From Azospirillum brasilense (GTDB taxonomy: Bacteria > Pseudomonadota > Alphaproteobacteria > Azospirillales > Azospirillaceae): DNA of 64,000 nt. Shown piece after piece: positions 1 to 9,218 of this stretch (position 1 is the first letter of the stretch; every line of letters starts with the position of its first letter). A program made the position numbers and the translations under genes. The stretch covers positions 62,001 through 126,000 of the forward strand of contig NZ_CP012919.1 in the NCBI RefSeq assembly GCF_001315015.1. Reading direction: 5' to 3'. The notes beneath the pieces are model-generated. The model saw only the letters and a program-made list of their open reading frames with translations. It was not told the origin of the DNA and searched no databases.

Positions 1-146
1 AGGTCGACCGTCTCGCGGCCCACGGTCAGGATCTCGCAGGGTTCCCGTTCCAGCCGGCGGACGACCGCCGACCCCGCCATGCCGCGATGCCCCGCGACCC
101 ACACCCGCTTGCCGTCCAGCGAAAAGGCTGCCGTACCCGTCGTCAT
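1..146 (-). CDS. fcl: GDP-L-fucose synthase, N-terminal 48 residues only (runs off the window)
   Basis: The visible N-terminus reads as the Rossmann start of GDP-L-fucose synthase, with the family-typical W-V-A-G-H-R-G-M-A-G-S-A segment at about residues 16-27. This enzyme epimerises and reduces GDP-4-keto-6-deoxymannose, the product of Gmd, to GDP-L-fucose in the cytoplasm. The ATG at 146 lies 4 bp beyond the stop of the upstream ABC ATPase, so it is the distal visible gene of a minus-strand operon that also holds gmd. The active-site Ser-Tyr-Lys is outside the window, so a related epimerase cannot be fully excluded. Confidence 0.8.
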   Translation of the reverse strand, partial: MTTGTAAFSLDGKRVWVAGHRGMAGSAVVRRLEREPCEILTVGRETVD

Positions 147-150
147 CCGA

Positions 151-933
151 TCACTCGTCTCCGTCTCGCGGCGCCGCTTCGCCGCCCGCATTGTGTTTGT
201 GATACGCCGCCAGCACCTCGTCAACGGGACCGATGCGCACGGCCCCGCCACGCTCCAGCCAGAGGGCCTTGTTGCACAGCCGCTTCAGGACATCGTCGAC
301 ATGGGAGGCCACGACCATGATGCTGGAGCGGCTGACGAATCCTTCGGCACGGCGCTGCGCCTTTTCCAGGAACTGGGTGTCGCTGACGGCGATCCATTCG
401 TCCATCAGCAGGATTTCCGGATCGACCGCGGTCGCCGCGGCGAAGGCCAGGCGCAGCGTCATGCCCGCCGAATAGGTGCGCACCGGCAGATCGAGGTAGT
501 CGCCAAGCTCGGTGAAGGCGGCGATGTCGTCCATCTTGGACTCGATCTCGTCCCCGTCGATGCCGAAATAGGCAGCGCGCATCCGGATGTTGTCGTAGCC
601 CGAGGCGTCCATGTCCAGCCCCAGTCCCAGATCGAACAGCGGCGTGACGCGGCCTTCGACACGGATGCGTCCGGCGGTGGGCTCGTACACACCGGCCAGG
701 ACGCGCAGCAGGGTCGTCTTGCCGGCTCCATTGCCGCCGATCAGCCCCACCCGGTCGCCGTGCTCCAGCCTCAGGTTCAGGTTGCTCAGCGCCTTCACGG
801 TGATGCGGTGGTGCGCGTCGTGCTTGAGCGCGCCGCTGGTGGAGGAGCGCAGCAAGGTCTTCTTCAGGGAGCGCGCGCTTCCCTGATACAGCACGAAATC
901 GACCGAGACGTCGTTCAGGTGGATCGAAGCCAT
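151..933 (-). CDS. wzt: Polysaccharide ABC exporter, ATP-binding subunit (Wzt-like)
   Basis: This 260-aa ATPase has a Walker A motif GGNGAGKT at residues 66-73, a signature Y-S-A-G-M at 154-158 and a Walker B ending L-L-M-D-E-W at 175-180. It resembles the ATPases that power export of O-antigen or capsule through Wzm. The length matches the short Wzt/KpsT form without the C-terminal carbohydrate-binding domain found in some O-antigen exporters, so export is probably not coupled to a Wzt-recognised chain terminator. The start at 933 is one base from the stop of the permease gene, indicating translational coupling. Confidence 0.88.
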   Translation of the reverse strand: MASIHLNDVSVDFVLYQGSARSLKKTLLRSSTSGALKHDAHHRITVKALSNLNLRLEHGDRVGLIGGNGAGKTTLLRVLAGVYEPTAGRIRVEGRVTPLFDLGLGLDMDASGYDNIRMRAAYFGIDGDEIESKMDDIAAFTELGDYLDLPVRTYSAGMTLRLAFAAATAVDPEILLMDEWIAVSDTQFLEKAQRRAEGFVSRSSIMVVASHVDDVLKRLCNKALWLERGGAVRIGPVDEVLAAYHKHNAGGEAAPRDGDE

Positions 934-934
934 C

Positions 935-1792
935 TCAAAGCCAGTACGCGATGCGTTTGCGGAAGCGGGTGAAGCAGACGAAGGTAAAGGCCCAGCCGCC
1001 GGCGGCGAACAGCAGGCCGGCGACCCAGCTCTCCCAGCCCGGCACGTGGCCCAGCAGGGGCGCCCGGATGACTTCCAGCAGGTGATAGAAGGGGTTCAGC
1101 ACCATCAGGTAGCGCCGGTCGCCCAGCAGCTCCGGCTTCCACATGACCGGGGTCACGAAGAACAGGAGCTGGATCACGCTGCCGATGATCGGCGGCACGT
1201 CACGGAAACGGGTGCAGATCATGCCGAGCAGCAGCATGATCCAGCCGGCGTTTACCAGAAGCAGCGCCAGCCCGGCCACGGCCAGCAGCCCCGCGGCCCC
1301 CGGCCAGATCCCGAAGATCAGAGCCACCACGGCGAAGATCACGATGTTGTGGCCGAAGATGATGAGGTTGCGCCACAGCGCCCGCAGGATGTGCAGCGAC
1401 ATCGGAATGCGGACGTTCTTGATGAGCGGTTCCAGCTCGATGAAGCTGATGCAGCCTTCGTTGAGAAAGGAGGCGATGAAGGTCCATATGGCCAGACCGA
1501 CCGCCAGAAAGGGCAGATAGCCTTCCAGGTCCAGTCGGAACAAGGTGCCGTAGATCAGCCCCAGGCTGGCCACCATGACGGCCATGCTGAGCGTCAGCCA
1601 GAAAGGCCCCAGGACCGAGCGGCGGTAGCGCTTGCGGATGTCGTGCCAGCCGAGCCGGCTCCACAGCCGCCAACGCAGGGTCCCTTCCCTGAGGTCGTCC
1701 CAAGCCCGCGCCGCCTCGCTGCGGTCGCCAGAGTCGTAGACGGCTCCGCCCTTGTGCCGAGCGGGGGAGCTGGAAAAGCTCTCCGTGGTCAT
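935..1792 (-). CDS. wzm: Polysaccharide ABC exporter, permease subunit (Wzm-like)
   Basis: This 285-aa inner-membrane protein has about six predicted hydrophobic spans after a polar N-terminus of about 55 residues, as in the ABC-2 permeases of the RfbA/Wzm/KpsM group. The amphipathic approach segment includes Y-R-R-S-V-L-G-P-F-W, the usual entry to the first span. It would form the channel for an undecaprenol-linked glycan with the adjacent Wzt. The ATG at 1792 has only a weak GAGAG ribosome site. A 142-bp gap separates it from the upstream gmd-like gene, so an internal promoter is possible. Confidence 0.87.
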   Translation of the reverse strand: MTTESFSSSPARHKGGAVYDSGDRSEAARAWDDLREGTLRWRLWSRLGWHDIRKRYRRSVLGPFWLTLSMAVMVASLGLIYGTLFRLDLEGYLPFLAVGLAIWTFIASFLNEGCISFIELEPLIKNVRIPMSLHILRALWRNLIIFGHNIVIFAVVALIFGIWPGAAGLLAVAGLALLLVNAGWIMLLLGMICTRFRDVPPIIGSVIQLLFFVTPVMWKPELLGDRRYLMVLNPFYHLLEVIRAPLLGHVPGWESWVAGLLFAAGGWAFTFVCFTRFRKRIAYWL

Positions 1793-1934
1793 CTCTCTCG
1801 CATTCCACTCAAAAAAAGCCGGGCCATTCAGGGGTGGCGGGTCGCTTGGAAGCCGGATCGGCGAACCGGCCCGGACTTGGGCACGGATGGGCCGCCTCTA
1901 TACTCCGATCTCCGTCGCCTTCACAGCCCCCCTC

Positions 1935-2903
1935 TCAAGGTTGCGGCAGGGCCAACTCCGCCTCGACCAGACGTCCGACGAGATCCGGCATCAGGGTTTC
2001 GGCCTTCCAGCCCAGGCGGGCTTCGGCCCTGGCCGGGTTGCCGACGCTGCAATGGATGTCCATCGGTCGCCGATGCGTCGCCCCCTGGACCACATGCTCC
2101 CGCCAGTCTAGGCCGAAATGCGCAAAGGCCAGCCGGACGAAGTCCTCCAGGGGATGCATCCGGCCGGTGGCGATGACGAAATCGTCCGGCTCGTCCTGCT
2201 GGAGCATGCGCCACATGGCGTCCACATATTCCGGCGCCCAGCCCCAATCCCGCGCCACGGCGAGGTTGCCCAATTCCAGCGTCTTCAGGCGCCCCTGCGC
2301 CACCGCGATGGCGCCGCGGACAATCTTGCGGGTGACGAAACGCGCCGGGCGCAGCGGCGATTCATGATTGAACAGAATGCCCGAGCAGGCATAGAGCCCG
2401 TAGGCCTGCCGATAGTTGGCGACCATCCAGTGGGCTGCCGACTTGGCGACGCCATAAGGGCTGCAGGGACGAAAGGCCGTCGTCTCGCTGGCCGGCTCGT
2501 CCAGGGTGTTGCCGAAGCTCTCGCTGGAGGAGGCGTGGTAGAAGCGCGAGTCCACCCCCAGGAAGCGGACGGCCTCCAGAATGTTCAGCGTGCCGTTCAG
2601 GATGCTGTCGATCGTCTCGACCGGCTGCTCGAAGGACAGACCCACCGCCGACTGGGCGGAGAGGTTGTAGATCTCGTCGGGCTTCACCGCCCGGATCACC
2701 TGCACGATGCTGCGGAAATCATGCAGGGTCGCCGAATGGACGTTTACCCGGTCGCGGATGCCCAGAATCGTCAGGTTGCGGAACGATGCGATCTCGCAGT
2801 CCCGCGACGTGCCATGGACGGTGTAGCCGCGGTCGAGCAGGTGCCGGGCAAGATAGCTTCCATCCTGCCCGGAGATTCCGAAGATCAATGCGATCCGCGC
2901 CAA
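1935..2903 (-). CDS. GDP-mannose 4,6-dehydratase paralogue (extended SDR)
   Basis: This 322-aa NAD(P)-dependent sugar dehydratase has a G-I-S-G-Q-D-G nucleotide loop at residues 9-15 and keeps a Gmd-like active site: S126/S127, E128, Y150 and K154. The glutamate is what separates Gmd dehydratases from Rmd reductases, so it probably dehydrates a GDP-sugar rather than reducing one, although it is clearly diverged from the neighbouring gmd. The reading frame stays open upstream, but homology begins at a TTG at 2903, preceded by GGAG, 19 bp after the gmd stop. The enlarged frame would overlap gmd and is not credible. A GDP-D-rhamnose role is possible but unproven. Confidence 0.75.
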   Translation of the reverse strand: MARIALIFGISGQDGSYLARHLLDRGYTVHGTSRDCEIASFRNLTILGIRDRVNVHSATLHDFRSIVQVIRAVKPDEIYNLSAQSAVGLSFEQPVETIDSILNGTLNILEAVRFLGVDSRFYHASSSESFGNTLDEPASETTAFRPCSPYGVAKSAAHWMVANYRQAYGLYACSGILFNHESPLRPARFVTRKIVRGAIAVAQGRLKTLELGNLAVARDWGWAPEYVDAMWRMLQQDEPDDFVIATGRMHPLEDFVRLAFAHFGLDWREHVVQGATHRRPMDIHCSVGNPARAEARLGWKAETLMPDLVGRLVEAELALPQP

Positions 2904-2922
2904 GGCAGCGGCTCCGGCAGGA

Positions 2923-3984
2923 TCAGGCCTGTCGTCCCGCCGCCTCGCGCTCCGTGCGCGCGAGGTCGTTCGACACCATCTCGCGCACCAGCTCGGGGAA
3001 GGTGGTGGTGTGCTTCCAGCCCAGCTTGGCGTGCGCCTTGGACGGGTCACCCAAAAGCAGGTCCACTTCGGTCGGTCGGAAGTAACGAGGGTCGACCTCG
3101 ATCAGGATGTCGCCGGTCGCCACGTCCACGCCCTTCTCGTCGATGCCCGTGCCGCGCCATTCGATCTTGCGGCCGACGCAACCGAAGGCCAACTCGACGA
3201 ACTCGCGGATGGAATGAGTCTCGCCGGTGGCGAGCACGTAATCGTCGGCGTTGTCCTGCTGCAGGATGCGCCACATCCCTTCCACGTAATCGCGGGCATG
3301 GCCCCAGTCGCGCTTGGCGTCCAGGTTGCCGAGGTAGAGCGTCTTCTGCAGGCCGAGCTGGATGGCGGCGACGGCGCGGGTGATCTTGCGCGTGACGAAG
3401 GTTTCGCCGCGGGTCGGGCCTTCATGATTGAACAGGATGCCGTTGGAGGCGTGAATCCCATAGGCCTCGCGGTAGTTCACCGTGATCCAGTAAGCATAGA
3501 GCTTGGCCGCCGCATAAGGGCTGCGCGGGTAGAAGGGGGTCGTTTCCTTCTGCGGCGTCTCCTGCACCAGGCCGTACAGTTCGGAGGTGGACGCCTGATA
3601 GAAGCGGGTCTTCTTCTCCAGCCCAAGGATGCGGATCGCTTCCAGAAGGCGCAGCGTGCCGAGGCCGTCGGAATTCGCCGTGTATTCCGGCGTCTCGAAG
3701 CTCACCTGCACATGGCTCTGGGCGGCGAGGTTGTAGATTTCGTCCGGCTGAACCTCCTGGACGATGCGGATCAGGTTGGTCGCGTCGGTCAGGTCGCCAT
3801 AGTGCATCCGGAACCGGACGTCGCCTTCATGGACGTCATGGTACAGATGCTCCACCCGCTCCGTGTTGAACGAGGACGAGCGCCGCTTGACACCGTGAAC
3901 AGTATAGCCCTTCGAGAGCAGCAGCTCCGCGAGATAGGCACCGTCCTGTCCCGTGACGCCAGTGATCAAAGCAACCTTGCTCAA
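2923..3984 (-). CDS. gmd: GDP-mannose 4,6-dehydratase
   Basis: This 353-aa extended short-chain dehydrogenase converts GDP-D-mannose to GDP-4-keto-6-deoxy-D-mannose, the precursor of GDP-L-fucose and GDP-D-rhamnose. The dinucleotide loop is T-G-V-T-G-Q-D-G at residues 8-15, and the catalytic set is T133, E135, Y157 and K161. Full length is typical of bacterial Gmd. It is the first gene of the minus-strand sugar/export operon and is read away from a 918-bp non-coding region that should hold its promoter. It corresponds to noeL in Azospirillum and rhizobial nomenclature. The manC gene on the same replicon would supply its substrate. Confidence 0.93.
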   Translation of the reverse strand: MSKVALITGVTGQDGAYLAELLLSKGYTVHGVKRRSSSFNTERVEHLYHDVHEGDVRFRMHYGDLTDATNLIRIVQEVQPDEIYNLAAQSHVQVSFETPEYTANSDGLGTLRLLEAIRILGLEKKTRFYQASTSELYGLVQETPQKETTPFYPRSPYAAAKLYAYWITVNYREAYGIHASNGILFNHEGPTRGETFVTRKITRAVAAIQLGLQKTLYLGNLDAKRDWGHARDYVEGMWRILQQDNADDYVLATGETHSIREFVELAFGCVGRKIEWRGTGIDEKGVDVATGDILIEVDPRYFRPTEVDLLLGDPSKAHAKLGWKHTTTFPELVREMVSNDLARTEREAAGRQA

Positions 3985-4902
3985 CGCTCGCTCCTGTTCT
4001 GTCGAAGTCCTGGACCTTGATCCCGTTTTCGCAGCCCGCTCCCTTATCCTGGAGCAGAGCTGCGGGAACAGTCTTTCCGGCGGGACCGCCGAGACAAGAA
4101 AACCGCACCCGCCGTTCTATCGCAAAAACGGTGCATGAGTGCGCCATTCCAACTTGCGCGTCAACACCTTTGCTGCCGATGCGCGGCGCTCCTTCGCGTT
4201 TGCTCTTCCCGATCGCCAAAGGAACGGCGGCGTGCCGCGCAGGAGCCGGAACACCGGACATCCAACGCTTCGCGGAGCGGAGCCGACCGGCACGTCGGGC
4301 GCTATTCACAAATTTCCCACGCGGGACCGAGAAATTTCCGCGTTTTCCAATAATGTTACGAAAATGAAACTTAATCTTGGAAAAATTTCTTGACTGCCCT
4401 CACGAGCGTCGCAATAAGGATGCAGTATCCGTAGCAGCCGCATGGCGAATCTGGCATCGGCAAAAATCTTCGCGCCGAAGCCTTCCCGGAACTTGCCATG
4501 AATTCTTCGCCCTCGCCGTTGCCCCCTCCTTTGCAAGAACCCGGGGAATGCGCCTCCGCACGCGCGGAGAAGAGTTTGTTAACCAATTTGCATGCATTCT
4601 TAAGCTGCAAATACTCTCCAATAACGATTTCTAAAACCAAAATGATCATGTCGGAGACCGGCCGAAATTGAAGCGGGCCAGCAAACCATCAGCAAGATTG
4701 GCGCAAAGAACGTGAGAAAGACTTTGAAATTCATCGAAGCTTGGGTGTCAGGCGCATACTCCATCACAGATGTGCAGGAGAGGCAGTACCGGCATTTCCA
4801 TCTCAATACACGGTCATTATCGTCCGAATCTGGGACAAAAAGACTATTAAGCCTTGAATAATAGGCAAGCCTTCTAGAGAGCGGAAAGTTAGCAGCTTAT
4901 CG
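3985..4902. other. 918-bp divergent intergenic region, AT-richer than its flanks
   Basis: I see no convincing gene here; the short open frames lack ribosome sites and recognisable motifs. Base composition falls sharply from about 4320 onward. The region must carry the promoters of gmd (minus) and the large glycosyltransferase (plus). Its length leaves room for a small RNA or several regulator sites, but I could not define one. Confidence 0.6.
4390..4418 (+). promoter_or_regulatory. Candidate sigma-70-type promoter
   Basis: TTGACT at 4390-4395 is followed 17 bp later by AATAAG at 4413-4418. The -10 element is weak and the site lies about 485 bp before the 4903 start, so it would imply a long leader. 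Confidence 0.3.
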
Positions 4903-7900
4903 ATGGCGGACGACATGAAAAGCATTCAGAACCACAACGAAAATGATGTTATTCTTGTTTACAATAACATAGATTATGTCTATTTCATTAATGAATACAA
5001 GGACCTTGTCATGGGCGTCGAGCCCCTGAACAAGGAGACCGTCCTGAATTTGTATATTGCCGGTAACCGGACGAGCAGCCTGGACCCCAGTCACGCCTTC
5101 GATGAGGATGCGTACCGGAAACACAACCCGGACGTGCGGGAGGCCGTCGAAAGTGGAGCATACATATCCGGCTTTCATCACTGGCTCCGCTACGGCAAAG
5201 CCGAAGGGCGTCACGGGTGGAAGAAGGAACAACCCGCTGTTTCCGAGCAGCCGGTCGTTCCCGCACCGGAAGAGTTCCAAGAGCCCCGGCTCATGGAGGT
5301 TTCCACCGATGCCGCACCGCAGGAGGTCGAAAACAGCGTCGACAGCGCCCTTTTGTCGGAAGCCTCCATCATTCGAAATTCCGGCCTGTTCGACGCCTCC
5401 TGGTACCTTTCCACTTACCATGAACTTGGCCTGACGTCCGAGGAGGACGCGCTGCTGGACTTCGCCTCCCGCGGCTGGCGAGCCATGCGCAATCCCAACG
5501 CGGATTTCAGCACCCGCTATTATCTCGAACAGAACCGCGATGTCGGCGCCGCCGATCTCAACCCGCTCGTCCACTACGTTGCCGCCGGGGACCGCGAAGG
5601 CCGCCAGCCTTCGCCGCTGCTGGACGTCGCCTGGTATCGAAAGGTGCACGGCATCGATGCCGACGCGCAGACGTGTCTGGCGCATTACCGGGCGCACAAG
5701 CAGGATCGGCGCGTCTCCCCGACACCGTATTTCGATCCCGACTTCTACCTGGACTCCTACCCGGACGTGGCGCAGTCCGACGCCCACCCGTTCGAGCATT
5801 ACATGAACTGGGGGCACCGGGAAGGCCGCAACCCGTCCGCGGACTTCCAGACCACCTTCTACCGGGTCCTCTATCTGTCGGCGTCTCCGGAAAGCAACCC
5901 GCTGCTCCATTTCCTGGAAACGGGCAAGGCCGCGGGGCTCCGCACCACGCCGGGCGGCGACATCCTCGACCCGGCTGTGGACAAGCGCCGTTTCGTCGCG
6001 CCCGGCGACGCGTTCGAGGAGTTCGAAAGCCACGCCGAACTTGCCGGACGGGAACGCGTAAAGGCGATCGCCTTCTACCTGCCGCAGTTCCACGCCTTTC
6101 CCGAGAACGACGAGTGGTGGGGCACCGGCTTCACCGAGTGGACCAACATCGCCAAGGCGATGCCCCGCTTCTCCGGGCATTACCAGCCGCGCATCCCGCG
6201 CGACCTGGGCTTCTACGACCTGAACAACGACGGCGTTCTGGAGCGGCAGGTCGAGATGGCCCGCCAGGCCGGCCTCCACGGCTTCTGCTTCTATTTCTAT
6301 TGGTTCAACGGCGAGAGACTGCTGGAGCGCCCGCTTGAGCGGCTGCTGGCCAATCCGCAGATCGACATGCCCTTCTGCCTGCTGTGGGCCAACGAGAACT
6401 GGACCCGCCGGTGGGACGGCCAGGAGCAGGAGGTGCTGATCCGCCAGGACTACGCGGAGGAGGACGACCCCGCGCTGGTGGACACCTTCCTGCGGCACTT
6501 CCAGGATTCCCGCTACATCCGGGTGGACGGGCGGCCCGTGCTCATCATCTACCGGGCGCAGATCATCCCGAACATGAAGGAACGTCTGGCGCGGTGGCGG
6601 ACCATGTTCCGCGAGCGCGGCGAGATGCCCCTGATCCTGATGGCGCAGACCTTCAACGACCATGACCCGCGCGTCTACGGGTTCGACGGCGCAATCGAGT
6701 TCCCGCCGCACAAGGTGGCGGCGAAGGTTGCGAACTCCGTCTCGGCCTTCCGGATCTACGACCCGCTCTTCTCCGGTGAAATCCGCGACTACAACGCCAT
6801 GGTCGACGCCAGCCTGAACGAGCCGGCGCCGTCCTTCCCGCTCATCAAGACCGTGTTCCCGTCCTGGGACAACGATGCGCGCCGGCAGGGCCGCGGCGCC
6901 GTGTACCACGGCTCGACGCCGGAGAACTACCGGCGGTGGATGGAAGGCGTGATCGCCTACGCCAAGGCCAACCCGTTCCACAACGAACGGATGATGTTCA
7001 TCAACGCCTGGAACGAGTGGGCCGAGGGCGCCTACCTTGAGCCGGACCTGCATTTCGGCGCCGCCTACCTCAACGCCACGGCGCGCGCGATCTACGGGCG
7101 GCGCCAGGTGGAGGGCCGGACGAAGCTGGTTCTGGTCGGGCACGACGCCCACGCGAACGGCGCGCAGCTCAACCTGCTGGGCATCGCGCGCATCCTCGTG
7201 CGGGAATTCGGCGTCCAGGTCGCCATCGTGCTGCTGGGCGGCGGTGCGCTCGTGGACCAGTACCGCGCGCTTGCCGAAACGCATGTCTGCACGACGCTGG
7301 AGGACATGCGGCAGACCTTCGAGAAGCTTTCGGCGGAGGGCCACACGGCGGCGGTCGTGAACACCGTGGTCACGGGGGTCACCGTGCCCATGCTGAAGGA
7401 GATCGGCTACCATGTGACCGGGCTCGTTCACGAGTTGCCGCGGATCATCCAGGAGCGGCACCTTCAGGGCAGCGCCTCGAACCTTGCCCGGATGGCTGAC
7501 GCCCTGGTCTTCGCCTGCGCCTATGTGCGCGACCGCTTCCTGGACCTGACCGGCGCGCCGTCGGGAAAGGTCGTCATCCATCCGCAGGGGCTGTACAGCG
7601 CGGCCTTCTACGACGCGGAGGCCCGGGTCAGGACGCGCCGGCAGCTCGGTCTTCGCGACGAGACGCGCCTGGTCGTCAACATCGGCTACGCCGACCTGCG
7701 CAAGGGCTTCGACCTGTTCCTGGAAACCGTGCGCAACGCGGCGCGCGCCGGGCTGGACATGCATTTCGCCTGGATCGGCAACATCGACCCGCAGACCAAG
7801 ATCTGGATGGTCGGGGCCAACGGCGAGAACTGCGCGCCGAACCTGACCCTGGTCGGCTTCACGGACGAGGTGGCATCCTACTATTCGGCGGCCGACGCCT

Positions 7901-9045
7901 TCTACCTGTCCTCGCGCGAGGACCCCTTCCCGACCGTGGTGATGGAAGCGGCGAACACCGGCCTGCCGGTGGTGGCCTTCGCGGGCGGCGGCGGCTATGC
8001 CGAGTTGCTGGAGGACGGCCGCTTCGGCACGCTCGTTCCGCCGGGCGACACGGCGGCGGCACTCGACGCTCTGGCGGCCGTGCCGACCGACGGGCGCCAG
8101 GAGCGGGCCGACGCCAACGCGGCCTATTGCGGAGCGCACTTCAGCCACCGCGACTACGCCTTCGAGCTTCTGCGCATGGGACAGCCGTCGCTGAAGAAGG
8201 TCAGCGTCGTCGTGCCGAGCTACAACTACGCCCGCTACATGGGGGAGCGGCTGGAGAGCATCCTGTCCCAGACCTACCCGGTCTATGAGGTGCTGGTGCT
8301 CGACGACGCCTCGCCCGACGACAGCGTCGCGGTGGCCAGGAACGTGGCGGCGGCCAATCACCGGGACATCACGGTCGAGGTGAACGAGCGGAACAGCGGC
8401 AACGTCTTCGCCCAGTGGCGCAAGGGTGCGGAAATGGCGTCCGGCGAACTGCTGTGGATCGCCGAAGCCGACGACGACGCCGACCCCGGCTTCCTGGCCG
8501 CCCTGTGCGCCAAGCTCGATCCGGAGCGGAGCGCCTTCGCCTTCAGCGACTCCCGCGCTATCGATCCCGAGGGCAACGAGACGATGCCGAGCTACATCCC
8601 CTACTGCGAGGCCGAGGTTCCGGGCCGCTTCAGCGCGGACTTCACGCTGGACGGCTGGAGCTTCGCCCGGCAGTGCCTGGCGGTGAAGAACACGGTGCTG
8701 AACGTCAGCGGAGTCGTCTGGTCCGCCACGGCCTTCCGGTCCGCGCTCGCCATCGTGGGGCCGGATCTGACAACCTACAAGGTTGCCGGCGACTGGCGTT
8801 TGTACGCGGAGGCTGCGGCGCTCGGCCGCAGGGTGTCCTACATCGCCAAGCCTCTCAACCGGCATCGGCGCCACCCCAGCAGCGTCACCCACGACCTGAA
8901 CAAGCGCAAGCACCTTGACGAGGTTGCCCGCATGCAGGATTTTGTGGCTGACCGACTGAAGGTGGATCAGGGCATGCGTAAGAAGGCTGCGGCTTATCGG
9001 AAAGAGCTTAGTGTGCAGTTTGGACTTGAATCCATTGAGCAATAA
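4903..9045 (+). CDS. Giant WbsX-GT4-GT2 multidomain glycosyltransferase
   Basis: This 1380-aa protein carries at least three activities. Residues about 60-350 contain repeated short modules of the kind Y-x-x-x-N-P-D-V followed by H-Y...G...E-G-R. Residues 386-725 are a WbsX-type (GH99-like) domain, recognisable by F-Y-L-P-Q-F-H, T-G-F-T-E-W and N-A-W-N-E-W. Residues about 740-1090 are a GT-B fold GT4 domain with the E-D-P-F-P-T-V-V-M-E-A nucleotide-sugar segment. Residues 1100-1330 are a GT2 domain with V-V-P-S-Y-N and V-L-D-D-A-S. No signal peptide is seen, so it should act on the cytoplasmic face during glycan assembly. The first 40 codons are AT-rich, unlike the rest. Start 4903 is the first in-frame ATG and lacks a strong ribosome site. 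Confidence 0.85.
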   Translation: MADDMKSIQNHNENDVILVYNNIDYVYFINEYKDLVMGVEPLNKETVLNLYIAGNRTSSLDPSHAFDEDAYRKHNPDVREAVESGAYISGFHHWLRYGKAEGRHGWKKEQPAVSEQPVVPAPEEFQEPRLMEVSTDAAPQEVENSVDSALLSEASIIRNSGLFDASWYLSTYHELGLTSEEDALLDFASRGWRAMRNPNADFSTRYYLEQNRDVGAADLNPLVHYVAAGDREGRQPSPLLDVAWYRKVHGIDADAQTCLAHYRAHKQDRRVSPTPYFDPDFYLDSYPDVAQSDAHPFEHYMNWGHREGRNPSADFQTTFYRVLYLSASPESNPLLHFLETGKAAGLRTTPGGDILDPAVDKRRFVAPGDAFEEFESHAELAGRERVKAIAFYLPQFHAFPENDEWWGTGFTEWTNIAKAMPRFSGHYQPRIPRDLGFYDLNNDGVLERQVEMARQAGLHGFCFYFYWFNGERLLERPLERLLANPQIDMPFCLLWANENWTRRWDGQEQEVLIRQDYAEEDDPALVDTFLRHFQDSRYIRVDGRPVLIIYRAQIIPNMKERLARWRTMFRERGEMPLILMAQTFNDHDPRVYGFDGAIEFPPHKVAAKVANSVSAFRIYDPLFSGEIRDYNAMVDASLNEPAPSFPLIKTVFPSWDNDARRQGRGAVYHGSTPENYRRWMEGVIAYAKANPFHNERMMFINAWNEWAEGAYLEPDLHFGAAYLNATARAIYGRRQVEGRTKLVLVGHDAHANGAQLNLLGIARILVREFGVQVAIVLLGGGALVDQYRALAETHVCTTLEDMRQTFEKLSAEGHTAAVVNTVVTGVTVPMLKEIGYHVTGLVHELPRIIQERHLQGSASNLARMADALVFACAYVRDRFLDLTGAPSGKVVIHPQGLYSAAFYDAEARVRTRRQLGLRDETRLVVNIGYADLRKGFDLFLETVRNAARAGLDMHFAWIGNIDPQTKIWMVGANGENCAPNLTLVGFTDEVASYYSAADAFYLSSREDPFPTVVMEAANTGLPVVAFAGGGGYAELLEDGRFGTLVPPGDTAAALDALAAVPTDGRQERADANAAYCGAHFSHRDYAFELLRMGQPSLKKVSVVVPSYNYARYMGERLESILSQTYPVYEVLVLDDASPDDSVAVARNVAAANHRDITVEVNERNSGNVFAQWRKGAEMASGELLWIAEADDDADPGFLAALCAKLDPERSAFAFSDSRAIDPEGNETMPSYIPYCEAEVPGRFSADFTLDGWSFARQCLAVKNTVLNVSGVVWSATAFRSALAIVGPDLTTYKVAGDWRLYAEAAALGRRVSYIAKPLNRHRRHPSSVTHDLNKRKHLDEVARMQDFVADRLKVDQGMRKKAAAYRKELSVQFGLESIEQ

Positions 9046-9218
9046 TCAGCTCAGGCCACGAGGCGCTCTTGTAAATACAGGAGTGCCTCACAAAGGTCGC
9101 AAACTAGAAAGCAAAAAGCCTAGTTTCTTGGGAATGCGATATGAAACAAAGAGATAAGGAATCGCCTTGAGCTTTATAGAAATCTTCTAAGACATCAAAG
9201 TTTTTCTTGGAGAAGAAA

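Noticed and set aside
4897..9042. A 1381-codon minus-strand open frame
   Set aside because: It is the exact antisense of the giant glycosyltransferase, and its translation has no recognisable domain; it results from high GC content.
9060..9089. Hairpin after the giant glycosyltransferase as a terminator
   Set aside because: The stem has a G-T pair and no T-tract follows, so it cannot be called a rho-independent terminator.
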